Source: Pseudomonas putida S13.1.2
GTDB lineage: Bacteria; Pseudomonadota; Gammaproteobacteria; Pseudomonadales; Pseudomonadaceae
Length of the DNA: 64,000 bases
Direction: 5' to 3'
Assembly: GCF_000498395.2 (NCBI RefSeq)
Contig: NZ_CP010979.1
Span: 4,340,001-4,404,000 of the forward strand
Shown: one piece after another, positions 45,240 through 53,984 of the stretch
How the letters are laid out: every line of letters begins with the position of its first letter
Numbering within the stretch: the stretch's first letter is position 1
Made by a program: the position numbers and the translations under genes
The notes under the pieces: generated by a model
Database searches by the model: none
What the model was told of the DNA's origin: nothing
The model's input: only the letters and a program-made list of their open reading frames with translations

Positions 45240-47012
45240 ATGCGCCGCCTGTTTTTCCTGCTGTTCCTGCTGCTGGCCAGCCCTGCCTTCGCCACGGGCC
45301 TGCTCGACAACCGCCCCAGCGCCACCCTCGGCGCCGCTTCACTGGCCAACAACGCCGACTTCCTGCCGGTACACGAAGCCTTCAAGCTCAGCCTGGTCCA
45401 GGCCGATGCGCAAACCGTCAAGCTGCGCTTCGTCGCCACCGAGGGCTACTACCTCTACCGCCACCGCTTCCAGTTCCGCACCGAGCCGGCCGACATCGCC
45501 CTGGGCACGCCAAACATCCCCAAGGGCGAGGCCAAGCACGATGAATTCTTCGGCGACGTCGAGGTGTACCACGGCGTGCTCGACATCGAACTGCCGCGCA
45601 CCGACCCGCGTGCCTTCACCCTGCTGGTGGGCTACCAAGGCTGTGCCGACAAAGGCCTGTGCTACCCACCGGAAACCGCACGCCTGAGCATCGATGGCGA
45701 AGGCGGTGCCAACGCCCCCGCAACCGCCGAACACGGCTGGAACTGGAAATCGCTGCTGTTGTTCTTCCTCGCCGGGGTCGGCCTGACCTTTACCCCGTGC
45801 GTACTGCCGATGCTGCCGATCCTGTCGGGCGTAGTGCTGCGCGGCCAGGTCGGTGGCCTGCGCGGGCTGTCGCTGTCGCTGGCCTACGTGCTGCCGATGG
45901 CGGCCAGTTTCGCGGCGCTCGGCGCGCTGATGGGCCTGTTCGGCGCCGGCCTGAACCTGCAGGCGCGCCTGCAGTCGGCCTGGGTGCTGGTGCCCTTCGC
46001 GCTGTTTTTCGTGCTGTTCGCCCTGGCCATGTTCGGCCTGTTCGAGCTGAAGCTGCCCCAGGCACTGAGCAACCGCCTGAACAACGTCGCCAACCATACC
46101 CGGGGTGGCTCGCTGCTGGGCGCGGCAGTGCTGGGCGTGCTCTCCAGCCTGCTGGTTTCGCCTTGTGTGTCAGCCCCCCTGGCTGGCGCCTTGCTGTATA
46201 TCAGCGCCAGCGGCGATGCCCTGGGCGGCGCGCTCAAGCTGTTCGCCCTGGGCCTGGGTATGGGTGCCCCGCTGTTGCTGGTGGCCACCGGTGGCGCGGC
46301 CTGGCTGCCGAAAAGCGGCCCGTGGATGAACACGGTGAAAAACGCCATCGGTGTATTGCTGCTGGGGCTGGCCATCGGCTTGCTCAGCCGCGTGCTGCCG
46401 GGCCCTGCGACCTTGCTGCTGGTGGGTTTCCTCGCCGCTGGCGTGGCACTGTTCCTCGGCGCCCTGGAATTCGTCGTCAAGGATGCACGCCAGCGCCTGG
46501 CCCAACTGCTCGGCCTGGCCTTGCTGGTGTACGCCCTGGCCTGCTGGTACGGCGCCCTGAGCGGCCAAGGCGACCCGCTTCGCCCGCTGCCCGTTGCAAC
46601 CCTTGCGGCCGCCGGCAGCAGCCAGGCGGCAAAGGCGGATGCCTGGCAGACCATCACCACCCCCACCGCACTGGACGCCGCACTGGCCCAGGCCAAGGCG
46701 GCCGGCCAGCCGGTGCTGCTGGACTGGTACGCCGACTGGTGCATCAGCTGCAAGGTGATCGAGCATGAAGTGCTCAACGCGCCGCAGGTGCAAACCCGGC
46801 TGACCGGCTTCAAGCTGCTGCGTTTCGACATTACCGAGAGCAATGCCGAGCAACGCAAACTGCTCGACCGCTATCAGCTGTTCGGCCCACCCGCCCTATT
46901 GTTCTTTGCCGCGAACGGCAGCGAAATTACCGCTGATCGGGTGATTGGCGAGATAAACGCCGGTGAATTTGCGCAAATTCTGACACGCGTTCGCGGCAAA
47001 GTCGGTCTATAA
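45240..47012 (+). CDS. dsbD: Thiol:disulfide interchange protein DsbD
   Basis: A protein of 590 residues that moves electrons from cytoplasmic thioredoxin to periplasmic DsbC/DsbG and CcmG. Signal peptide (ends near PAFATG), an N-terminal periplasmic alpha domain with cysteines in GCADKGLCYPP, eight membrane helices with redox cysteines in TPCVLPMLP and SPCVSAPLAG, and a C-terminal thioredoxin-like domain with WCISCK (Cys501, Cys504). The ATG at 45240 starts the signal peptide. A TATCAT -10-like sequence lies about 30 bases upstream. Confidence 0.95.
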   Translation: MRRLFFLLFLLLASPAFATGLLDNRPSATLGAASLANNADFLPVHEAFKLSLVQADAQTVKLRFVATEGYYLYRHRFQFRTEPADIALGTPNIPKGEAKHDEFFGDVEVYHGVLDIELPRTDPRAFTLLVGYQGCADKGLCYPPETARLSIDGEGGANAPATAEHGWNWKSLLLFFLAGVGLTFTPCVLPMLPILSGVVLRGQVGGLRGLSLSLAYVLPMAASFAALGALMGLFGAGLNLQARLQSAWVLVPFALFFVLFALAMFGLFELKLPQALSNRLNNVANHTRGGSLLGAAVLGVLSSLLVSPCVSAPLAGALLYISASGDALGGALKLFALGLGMGAPLLLVATGGAAWLPKSGPWMNTVKNAIGVLLLGLAIGLLSRVLPGPATLLLVGFLAAGVALFLGALEFVVKDARQRLAQLLGLALLVYALACWYGALSGQGDPLRPLPVATLAAAGSSQAAKADAWQTITTPTALDAALAQAKAAGQPVLLDWYADWCISCKVIEHEVLNAPQVQTRLTGFKLLRFDITESNAEQRKLLDRYQLFGPPALLFFAANGSEITADRVIGEINAGEFAQILTRVRGKVGL

Positions 47013-47044
47013 CTTCCCGCGTGCCGGGAAAAATCCCGAATTAG

Positions 47045-47070
47045 GTGACCGGATTTAATTATTTGGTCAC
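47045..47070. promoter_or_regulatory. Inverted repeat upstream of aroQ
   Basis: GTGACC and GGTCAC are inverted, with a 14-bp AT-rich spacer, about 120 bases before the aroQ start and 32 bases after the dsbD stop. The AT-rich centre is unlike the surroundings. It could be an operator for the aroQ-accBC promoter; nothing more can be said. Confidence 0.3.
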
Positions 47071-47191
47071 ATACTTCGCGCGAATCTCGGACATCGTGCT
47101 GGCTATTGCCGGGAACTGGACACTTGCCGTCGCTTTACGGCACACTCGCCGCGCTGTGTCGAATTGCCCTACAAATCCAAGGAATCCGCAG

Positions 47192-47647
47192 ATGGCAACG
47201 CTACTGGTGCTCCACGGCCCCAACCTCAACCTGCTCGGTACTCGCGAGCCTGGCCATTACGGCGCCGTGACCCTGGCCCAGATCAACCAGGACCTGGAGC
47301 AACGTGCCCGCGCCGCGGGCCACCATCTGCAGTACCTGCAGAGCAATGCCGAATACGAACTGATCGACCGTATTCACGCGGCACGCAACGAGGGTGTGGA
47401 CTTCATCCTGATCAATCCGGCTGCTTTCACCCACACAAGCGTCGCATTACGTGACGCATTGCTTGCGGTGAGCATCCCATTCATCGAAGTGCACCTGTCC
47501 AACGTGCACAAACGCGAACCGTTCCGTCACCACTCCTACTTTTCCGATGTTGCCGTAGGAGTGATCTGCGGCCTGGGCGCCAGCGGTTATCGCCTGGCCC
47601 TGGAGTCCGCGCTGGAACAACTGGCTGCCAACGCACAGCCCAAATGA
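47192..47647 (+). CDS. aroQ: 3-dehydroquinate dehydratase, type II
   Basis: A dodecameric type II dehydroquinase of 151 residues in the shikimate pathway. LVLHGPNLNLLGTREPGHYG holds the active-site Asn/Arg/Tyr. NPAAFTHTSVALRDAL and EVHLSNVHKREPFRHHS are the other conserved segments. The frame is open further upstream, but the ATG at 47192 begins the standard protein and has GGAA nearby. The aroQ-accB-accC order is common in gammaproteobacteria. Confidence 0.96.
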   Translation: MATLLVLHGPNLNLLGTREPGHYGAVTLAQINQDLEQRARAAGHHLQYLQSNAEYELIDRIHAARNEGVDFILINPAAFTHTSVALRDALLAVSIPFIEVHLSNVHKREPFRHHSYFSDVAVGVICGLGASGYRLALESALEQLAANAQPK

Positions 47648-47683
47648 TGAAAACCCTGGCCTAAGTGGGCCGGGGTTCGAGAG

Positions 47684-47704
47684 AAACGTATCGATACGTT
47701 TTTT
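47684..47704. terminator. Perfect 18-bp palindrome plus T run before accB
   Basis: AAACGTATCGATACGTTT (47684-47701) is exactly self-complementary and is followed by more T, giving a 7-bp stem with a TCGA loop and a U-tract. It may terminate aroQ transcripts in the leader of accBC or act as an operator. A GGCC-rich partial hairpin precedes it (47650-47677). Confidence 0.5.
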
Positions 47705-47745
47705 GTATTTCGCCCCCTGACCGAACCTTTGGGAGTTGATGATTA

Positions 47746-48213
47746 ATGGATATCCGTAAAGTCAAGAAACTGATCGAGCTGCTGGAAGAGTCTGGCATCG
47801 ACGAACTGGAGATCAAGGAAGGCGAAGAGTCGGTCCGTATCAGCCGTCACAGCAAGACCCCAGCTGCCCAACAGTTCTACGCACCTGCGCCGATGGCTGC
47901 CGCACCTGTTGCTGCCCCGGTTGCCGCTGCTGCTCCAGTCGCCGAAGCCGAAGCCGCAGCCGCTGCCCCGGCCCTGAAAGGCACCGTGATCCGCTCGCCA
48001 ATGGTAGGTACCTTCTACCGCAAGCCTTCGCCGACCTCGCCGAACTTCGCAGAAGTTGGCCAGTCGGTGAAGAAAGGCGACACCCTGTGCATCGTTGAAG
48101 CCATGAAGATGATGAACCACATCGAAGCCGATGTTGGCGGTGTCATCGACGCCATCCTGGTAGAAGACGGCCAGCCGGTTGAGTTCGACCAGCCGCTGTT
48201 CACCGTCGTTTGA
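47746..48213 (+). CDS. accB: Biotin carboxyl carrier protein of acetyl-CoA carboxylase
   Basis: A protein of 155 residues. N-terminal part (1-40) DIRKVKKLIELLEESGIDEL, an Ala/Pro-rich linker (about 45-78), and a biotinyl domain with EAMKMMNHIEAD, where the lysine of AMKM carries biotin. It is a subunit of cytoplasmic acetyl-CoA carboxylase, the first step of fatty-acid synthesis. It precedes accC by 17 bases. Confidence 0.97.
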   Translation: MDIRKVKKLIELLEESGIDELEIKEGEESVRISRHSKTPAAQQFYAPAPMAAAPVAAPVAAAAPVAEAEAAAAAPALKGTVIRSPMVGTFYRKPSPTSPNFAEVGQSVKKGDTLCIVEAMKMMNHIEADVGGVIDAILVEDGQPVEFDQPLFTVV

Positions 48214-48230
48214 ATCGCGGAGAGCCAACG

Positions 48231-49586
48231 ATGTCTGGGAAGCTCGAAAAAGTCCTGATCGCCAACCGTGGGGAAATTGCCCTGCGGATCCTGCGTGCCT
48301 GCAAAGAGCTGGGCATCAAAACCGTCGCTGTGCACTCCACCGCCGACCGTGAACTGATGCACCTGGGCCTGGCAGACGAGTCGGTCTGCATCGGCCCTGC
48401 ATCGTCCAAGGATTCCTACCTGCATATCCCGGCAATCATCGCTGCCGCCGAAGTCACCGGCGCCACCGCGATTCACCCGGGCTACGGCTTCCTGGCAGAA
48501 AACGCCGACTTCGCCGAACAGGTCGAAAAATCCGGTTTCGCCTTCATCGGCCCTAAAGCCGACACCATTCGCCTGATGGGCGACAAGGTTTCGGCCAAGG
48601 ACGCGATGATCAAGTCGGGCGTGCCGACCGTACCGGGCTCCGATGGCCCGCTGCCGGAAGACGAGGAAGTCGCCCTGGCGATTGCCCGTGACGTCGGCTA
48701 CCCGGTGATCATCAAGGCCGCCGGTGGCGGTGGTGGTCGCGGCATGCGCGTGGTGCACAAGGAAGAGGACCTGATTTCCTCGGCCAAGCTCACCCGTACC
48801 GAAGCCGGTGCTGCCTTCGGCAACCCGATGGTCTACCTGGAGAAGTTCCTGACCAACCCACGCCACGTGGAAGTGCAGGTACTGTCCGACGGCCAGGGCA
48901 ACGCCATCCACCTGGGCGACCGTGACTGCTCGCTGCAGCGCCGTCACCAGAAGGTCCTGGAAGAAGCACCAGCCCCGGGTATCGACGAGAAAGCCCGTCA
49001 GGAAGTGTTCAAGCGTTGCGTCGATGCGTGCATCGAGATCGGCTACCGTGGTGCCGGTACGTTCGAGTTCCTGTACGAGAACGGCAGCTTCTACTTCATC
49101 GAGATGAACACCCGCGTGCAGGTTGAGCACCCGGTGTCGGAGATGGTTACCGGTATCGACATCGTCAAGGAGATGCTGAGCATCGCCGCTGGCAACAAGC
49201 TGTCGTACCGCCAGGAAGACGTGGTGATCCGTGGCCACTCGCTGGAGTGCCGGATCAACGCCGAGGACCCGAAGAAGTTCATCCCGAGCCCAGGCAAGGT
49301 CAAGCACTTCCACGCCCCGGGCGGCAACGGCGTACGCGTCGATTCGCACCTGTACAGTGGTTATTCGGTTCCGCCGAACTACGACTCGCTGATCGGCAAG
49401 CTGATCACCTACGGCAAGGACCGCGAAGAAGCCATGGCGCGCATGCGCAATGCCCTGGACGAGATCGTCGTCGACGGCATCAAGACCAACATCCCGCTGC
49501 ACCGCGACCTGGTGCGTGATGAAGGTTTCTGCAAAGGCGGCGTCAACATTCACTACCTCGAACACAAGCTGGCAAACGAGCATTGA
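48231..49586 (+). CDS. accC: Biotin carboxylase subunit of acetyl-CoA carboxylase
   Basis: An ATP-grasp enzyme of 451 residues that carboxylates biotin on AccB. LIANRGEIALRILRA at the N-terminus, the Gly-rich AAGGGGGRGMR loop (about residues 163-173), and FIEMNTRVQVEHPV with the catalytic Arg. The ATG at 48231, rather than the earlier one, gives the standard N-terminus MSGKLEKVLIANRGE. An intrinsic terminator follows the stop by 21 bases. Confidence 0.97.
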   Translation: MSGKLEKVLIANRGEIALRILRACKELGIKTVAVHSTADRELMHLGLADESVCIGPASSKDSYLHIPAIIAAAEVTGATAIHPGYGFLAENADFAEQVEKSGFAFIGPKADTIRLMGDKVSAKDAMIKSGVPTVPGSDGPLPEDEEVALAIARDVGYPVIIKAAGGGGGRGMRVVHKEEDLISSAKLTRTEAGAAFGNPMVYLEKFLTNPRHVEVQVLSDGQGNAIHLGDRDCSLQRRHQKVLEEAPAPGIDEKARQEVFKRCVDACIEIGYRGAGTFEFLYENGSFYFIEMNTRVQVEHPVSEMVTGIDIVKEMLSIAAGNKLSYRQEDVVIRGHSLECRINAEDPKKFIPSPGKVKHFHAPGGNGVRVDSHLYSGYSVPPNYDSLIGKLITYGKDREEAMARMRNALDEIVVDGIKTNIPLHRDLVRDEGFCKGGVNIHYLEHKLANEH

Positions 49587-49607
49587 TCGAATAGTGTGAT
49601 GTACCAG

Positions 49608-49634
49608 AACCCCGGACTTGTTCCGGGGTTTTTT
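49608..49634 (+). terminator. Intrinsic terminator of the accBC transcript
   Basis: AACCCCGGA-CTTGT-TCCGGGGTT makes a 9-bp GC-rich stem and 5-base loop followed by TTTTTT. This is a textbook rho-independent terminator. Confidence 0.92.
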
Positions 49635-49641
49635 ATTGCCT

Positions 49642-49736
49642 GCCGGGGCCTCATCGCCGGCAAGCCAGCTCCCACAGGTACTGCACATGGCTTGAGGCCG
49701 ATGCGATCGGGGTGGGAGCTGGCTTGCCGGTGATTG
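49642..49736. repeat. Inverted pair of type C REP elements
   Basis: CATCGCCGGCAAGCCAGCTC with adjoining CCACAGG (about 49652-49678) and the inverted GGTGGGAGCTGGCTTGCCGG with adjoining TGAT (about 49711-49734). It lies between the accC terminator and the 3' end of acoR. Confidence 0.88.
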
Positions 49737-49759
49737 GGCTGCGGCGCAGCCCCAGGCCC

Positions 49760-51613
49760 CTACCCCTTCATCCGCGGCATCTCGATGTGGTGCTCGTGCA
49801 CACGCCGATACAAGGTAGCCCGCGAAATACCCAACGCTCGCGCCGCATCGGCCGGCTTCCAGCGATGGCGGATCAGTGCATCCAGCAACAACTGCCGGGC
49901 CGGGCACGATACGCCACTGTCACTCGAAACGACTGCCTCGCCCCGCACCTCCGGCGGCAAATCCTGCAACTGCACCTGCCCGCCTTCACTCACCGCACAG
50001 GCATAGCGCAACACCTGTCGCAGTTGGCGCAGGTTGCCCGGCCAGCGGTAAAGCAGCAGCGACTGCAACGCAGCATCCGCCAACACCACCTCCACCGAAC
50101 ACGCTTGCGCCTCCTCGGCCAGCAGTTGGTGAATCAGCCCCAAGCGATCCTCGCGCTCACGCAGCGGCGGCAGCTCGAAGCGGGCATTGGCCAGACGGAA
50201 GTACAGGTCCTCGCGAAAACGGCCCTCCGCCACCATCTTCGCCAAGTCGCGGTGAGTGGCGCAGATCACCTGAATGTCCACGCGCTCGCGCCGTGCAGCC
50301 CCCAGCGGCGCCACTTCGCCTTCCGCCAGCACGCGCAGCAGGCGGGTTTGCAGGTTCAGCGGCATGTCGCCGATTTCGTCCAGGAACAGCGTGCCGCCAT
50401 CGGCCTGCTGCAACAGCCCCTGCATGCCTTTGCTGCTAGCCCCGGTAAAGGCCCCAGCCACATAGCCAAACAGCTCGCTCTCGATCAGGTTTTCCGGGAT
50501 GGCGGCGCAGTTCAGCGTGACAAACGGGCCGTCGCGGCGCTGGCTCTGCTGGTGCAACTGGCGGGCGAACACTTCTTTGCCTGACCCTGTCTCGCCTTGT
50601 ACCAGTACCGCCAGGTTGCAGTCCTTGACCCGCGTGGCCAGCCGCAAATGCTGCTCGATGCGGGCGTCCTGGGCCTGATGCAAGGGCTGCACGCGCTGGC
50701 GCTGCTGCGGGGCGCTGACGCGGCCATACAGCCCGCCCAGGCCCGGCAGGCGCTGGGCGGACGACGTGTTGACGCGCCGTAGCTGGCCCATGTCGAACAG
50801 TTCACCAATGTGCTCAGGCAAGCGCCCCAGGTGCTGCACCAGCCGTTGCCGCGCCAGGCTGTTGATGGCCTGCAAGCGGCCGTCGGCATCCCAGGCCAGC
50901 AGGTAGTCGGGCTGGCTTTCGACGTAACCCGGTGTGCCATGGGCGCGCATCACCCAGTGGCCTTGGGCACTGTGCATGAAGAAGGCGTTTTCGATTTCAC
51001 GGGCAGTCTGCTCGACCAACTGGCGGATCAGGTGCTGGCTGCGGCGGTCGTCCGGCGATTGCAAAGCCGAAACATCCACCACGCCCAGCAACTCGCCCTG
51101 CGGGTCGAACACCGGCGCTGCAGTGCAGGTCAGGCCGATGAAGGCCGCGCGGAAGTGATCGCGCTTGTGCACCGTGACCGGGGCCTTGCTGGTCAGCACC
51201 GCAGCCACCCCGCAGGTGCCCTCCTCGCCCTCCGACCAGCAGGTGCCCAGGTATAGCCCGGCCTTGCGGCAGTCATTGCGGATGGCCGCTTCGACCCGGT
51301 AATCGATGGTGCGCCCCTGGGCATCGGTCAGCAGCACGCAGTAGTCGGCGCCGCGCACCCGTTCGTGCAGGCGTGCCACGGCATCGCTGGCGATGCGCAG
51401 AAACAGCTCGGCGCGTTCGCGGCATTCGTTGAGCAGGCTTTGGGACAGGATGCGCGGCCCCTGCTGGGACCCGGGGTCGAGGCGGTACAGCTCCATGGAA
51501 CGGCGCCATGAATCGAGGATCAGCGCTGGCACCGGCGCCTGTGGCAGGCGGTCGGCGTTCTTCAGCACCCGGCTGACGCAGTCGACATGGGCTCGGGAGT
51601 TCGCGGCAAGCAT
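49760..51613 (-). CDS. acoR: Sigma-54-dependent activator of acetoin catabolism AcoR
   Basis: An enhancer-binding protein of 617 residues: N-terminal GAF-type sensor (about 60-200), a PAS-like segment, a sigma-54 AAA+ domain (about 320-545) with Walker A GETGSGKE, the sigma-54 contact loop GAFTGA and FLDEIGDMP, and a C-terminal Fis-type HTH (ALGISRATLYRRVHEH). It is divergent from acoXABC, which has a matching -24/-12 promoter and palindromic upstream sites. It probably responds to acetoin. Confidence 0.94.
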   Translation of the reverse strand: MLAANSRAHVDCVSRVLKNADRLPQAPVPALILDSWRRSMELYRLDPGSQQGPRILSQSLLNECRERAELFLRIASDAVARLHERVRGADYCVLLTDAQGRTIDYRVEAAIRNDCRKAGLYLGTCWSEGEEGTCGVAAVLTSKAPVTVHKRDHFRAAFIGLTCTAAPVFDPQGELLGVVDVSALQSPDDRRSQHLIRQLVEQTAREIENAFFMHSAQGHWVMRAHGTPGYVESQPDYLLAWDADGRLQAINSLARQRLVQHLGRLPEHIGELFDMGQLRRVNTSSAQRLPGLGGLYGRVSAPQQRQRVQPLHQAQDARIEQHLRLATRVKDCNLAVLVQGETGSGKEVFARQLHQQSQRRDGPFVTLNCAAIPENLIESELFGYVAGAFTGASSKGMQGLLQQADGGTLFLDEIGDMPLNLQTRLLRVLAEGEVAPLGAARRERVDIQVICATHRDLAKMVAEGRFREDLYFRLANARFELPPLREREDRLGLIHQLLAEEAQACSVEVVLADAALQSLLLYRWPGNLRQLRQVLRYACAVSEGGQVQLQDLPPEVRGEAVVSSDSGVSCPARQLLLDALIRHRWKPADAARALGISRATLYRRVHEHHIEMPRMKG

Positions 51614-51710
51614 TCAGGCCCTCCGGTTCTCGTTGCTGTTTTTATCGTTGTCCGGCCATTAAGCGCTTCCACGCATGCCCCGACAAGCACTGTGTGATTA
51701 CCGGCCGGCT

Positions 51711-51770
51711 TGAGACGCTGCGTCTCAGCGTCTCGCCAACCCAGGCCCCGCGCTGGCACTCAGCGTCTCG
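51711..51770. promoter_or_regulatory. Candidate AcoR upstream activating sites
   Basis: TGAGACGCTGCGTCTCA (51711-51727) is a perfect dyad with 7-bp arms. Two further AGCGTCTCG half-sites follow at 51727-51735 and 51762-51770. They lie about 80-140 bp upstream of the sigma-54 promoter, the usual distance for an enhancer. AcoR, encoded divergently, is the obvious candidate. Confidence 0.6.
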
Positions 51771-51847
51771 CCGGCGCCGCCCGTGGCGCGTACTGGTGCG
51801 CAACCAAACCGCTCTGGCGCGGCCACTACAGCCAAGCCAGGCAAAGC

Positions 51848-51863
51848 TGGCACCGCGCTTGCT
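51848..51863 (+). promoter_or_regulatory. Sigma-54 (-24/-12) promoter of acoXABC
   Basis: TGGCAC, five bases, then TTGCT matches the TGGCAC-N5-TTGCW consensus exactly. It is 33 bases before the acoX start and downstream of the palindromic enhancer sites. Confidence 0.9.
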
Positions 51864-51895
51864 CCTGCACTCTCAAACAAAAATCGAGGTGCGCC

Positions 51896-52951
51896 ATGCC
51901 GCTACCCGCCCCAACCGTCGGGATCATTGCCAACCCTGCCTCTGGCCGCGACCTGCGCCGCCTGACCGCCAATGCCGGGCTCTATTCGAGCACCGACAAG
52001 GCCTCGGCGATCCAGCGCCTGCTGGCGGCCTTCGGTGCCACTGGCGTCGGACAGGTGCTGCTGCCCAGCGACATGACCGGCATAGCCGCCGCCGTGCTCA
52101 AGGCCAGCCAGGGCCCGGGCGCCCGTGACCAGCACTGGCCGGCCATCGAAATACTCGACCTTCCGCTGACCCAGACCGTTGCCGATACCCGCCTGGCCAC
52201 CCGGCGCATGGTCGAGCGTGGCGTGGCGATGATCGCCGTGCTCGGTGGCGACGGCACCCACAAGGCAGTCGCTGCCGAGGCCGGTGACATACCGCTGCTG
52301 ACGCTGTCCACCGGCACCAACAATGCCTTCCCCGAACTGCGTGAAGCTACCAGTGCGGGCCTGGCCGGCGGCCTGCTCGCCAGCGGCCAGGTACCGGCCA
52401 GCATCGGCCTGCGCCGCAACAAGCGCCTGCTGGTGAAAGTACCCGAGCAACAGCTTGCCGAATGGGCCCTGGTGGAAGTGGCGGTATCGCCCCAGCGCTT
52501 CATCGGTGCCCGTGCACTCAGCCGCAGCGAGGACCTGTGCGAAGTCTTTGCCTGCTTCGCCGAGCCCCACGCCATTGGCCTGTCGGCCTTGTGCGGGCTG
52601 TGGTGCCCGGTGTCACGCCAAGACCCGCGTGGCGCCTGGGTGCGCCTGAACCCCGGTGCCGAGCAGGCGCTGCTCGCGCCCCTGGCGCCCGGCCTGCTGC
52701 AAGGTTGCGGCATCACCGCCAGCGGCCCGCTGATGCCCGGAGTCGCACATCGCCTGAGCCTGGCCAGCGGCACCCTGGCCCTGGACGGCGAGCGGGAAAT
52801 CGAATTCGCCGAGCACGACACGCCCACCATCACCCTCGACCACCAAGGCCCGCTAAGCGTGGATGTCGAGGCCGTCCTGGCGCATGCCGCCCGCCATCAC
52901 CTGCTGGCCGTGCCGCGCGGCCACCGGCTGCACCCTGCAAACCCGCGTTGA
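51896..52951 (+). CDS. acoX: AcoX, ATP-NAD kinase-like protein of acetoin catabolism
   Basis: A protein of 351 residues of the NAD-kinase-like COG3199 family. GIIANPASGRD at the N-terminus and VLGGDGTHKAVA (about residues 113-124) are the diacylglycerol/NAD-kinase fold motifs. STGTNNAFPELRE is the other conserved segment. It is first in the aco operon of many bacteria, but its exact role in acetoin breakdown is not established. The ATG at 51896 is 33 bases after the sigma-54 promoter, which excludes the earlier in-frame starts. Confidence 0.88.
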   Translation: MPLPAPTVGIIANPASGRDLRRLTANAGLYSSTDKASAIQRLLAAFGATGVGQVLLPSDMTGIAAAVLKASQGPGARDQHWPAIEILDLPLTQTVADTRLATRRMVERGVAMIAVLGGDGTHKAVAAEAGDIPLLTLSTGTNNAFPELREATSAGLAGGLLASGQVPASIGLRRNKRLLVKVPEQQLAEWALVEVAVSPQRFIGARALSRSEDLCEVFACFAEPHAIGLSALCGLWCPVSRQDPRGAWVRLNPGAEQALLAPLAPGLLQGCGITASGPLMPGVAHRLSLASGTLALDGEREIEFAEHDTPTITLDHQGPLSVDVEAVLAHAARHHLLAVPRGHRLHPANPR

Positions 52952-52973
52952 GACAACCCTGGAGAACAACAAG

Positions 52974-53951
52974 ATGTCCAATCAACTCAGTACCGAACAA
53001 CTGCTGCATGCCTATGAAGTGATGCGCACCATCCGCGCCTTCGAAGAACGCCTGCACGTGGAATTCGCCACGGGCGAGATCCCCGGCTTCGTCCACCTGT
53101 ACGCCGGCGAAGAAGCCTCAGCCGCCGGGGTAATGGCCCACCTGCGTGACAGCGATTGCATTGCCTCGACCCACCGCGGCCATGGCCACTGCATCGCCAA
53201 GGGGGTGGATGTGTACGGCATGATGGCCGAGATCTATGGCAAGAAAACCGGCGTGTGCGGCGGCAAAGGCGGCTCGATGCACATTGCCGACCTGGAAAAA
53301 GGCATGCTCGGTGCCAACGGCATCGTCGGCGCCGGTGCACCGCTGGTGGCCGGGGCGGCATTGGCAGCCAAACTCAAGGGCCGTGATGACGTGTCGGTGG
53401 CCTTCTTCGGCGATGGCGCTTCCAACGAAGGCGCCGTGTTCGAGGCCATGAACATGGCGTCGATCATGAACCTGCCGTGCATCTTCGTGGCCGAGAACAA
53501 CGGCTACGCCGAGGCCACCGCCTCCAACTGGTCCGTCGCCTGCGACCACATTGCCGACCGCGCAGCCGGCTTCGGCATGCCGGGCGTCACCATCGACGGC
53601 TTCGACTTCTTTGCCGTGTACGAGGCCGCCGGGGCCGCCATCGAGCGTGCCCGTGCCGGGCAAGGGCCGTCGCTGATCGAGGTCAAGCTCAGCCGCTACT
53701 ACGGCCACTTCGAAGGCGATGCGCAAACCTACCGCGCGCCGGATGAAGTGAAGAACCTGCGCGAATCCCGCGACTGCCTGATGCAGTTCCGTAACAAGAC
53801 CACCCGCGCCGGCCTGCTCACTGCCGAGCAACTGGACGCCATCGACGCGCGCATCGAGGACCTGATCGAAGACGCCGTGCGCCGCGCCAAGTCCGATCCC
53901 AAGCCACAGCCCGCCGACCTGCTCACCGACGTCTACGTCAGCTACCCCTGA
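52974..53951 (+). CDS. acoA: Acetoin dehydrogenase E1 alpha subunit
   Basis: A thiamine-diphosphate-dependent E1 alpha subunit of 325 residues. The TPP-binding motif begins GDGASNEGAVFEAMNMA and ends with EATASN (GDG ... N). STHRGHGHCIAKG and GKKTGVCGGKGGSMH hold the active-site His and the phosphate-binding region. With AcoB it cleaves acetoin to acetaldehyde and a hydroxyethyl-TPP that passes to AcoC. GGAGAA precedes the ATG. It follows acoX by 22 bases. Confidence 0.96.
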   Translation: MSNQLSTEQLLHAYEVMRTIRAFEERLHVEFATGEIPGFVHLYAGEEASAAGVMAHLRDSDCIASTHRGHGHCIAKGVDVYGMMAEIYGKKTGVCGGKGGSMHIADLEKGMLGANGIVGAGAPLVAGAALAAKLKGRDDVSVAFFGDGASNEGAVFEAMNMASIMNLPCIFVAENNGYAEATASNWSVACDHIADRAAGFGMPGVTIDGFDFFAVYEAAGAAIERARAGQGPSLIEVKLSRYYGHFEGDAQTYRAPDEVKNLRESRDCLMQFRNKTTRAGLLTAEQLDAIDARIEDLIEDAVRRAKSDPKPQPADLLTDVYVSYP

Positions 53952-53984
53952 GCCGCGGATTACAAGAACAAAAGGAGAACCACC

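Noticed and set aside
48015..49907. 630-residue minus-strand open frame across accB/accC and their terminator
   Set aside because: It runs antisense to two well-conserved genes and through an intrinsic terminator and REP pair; no recognisable domain.
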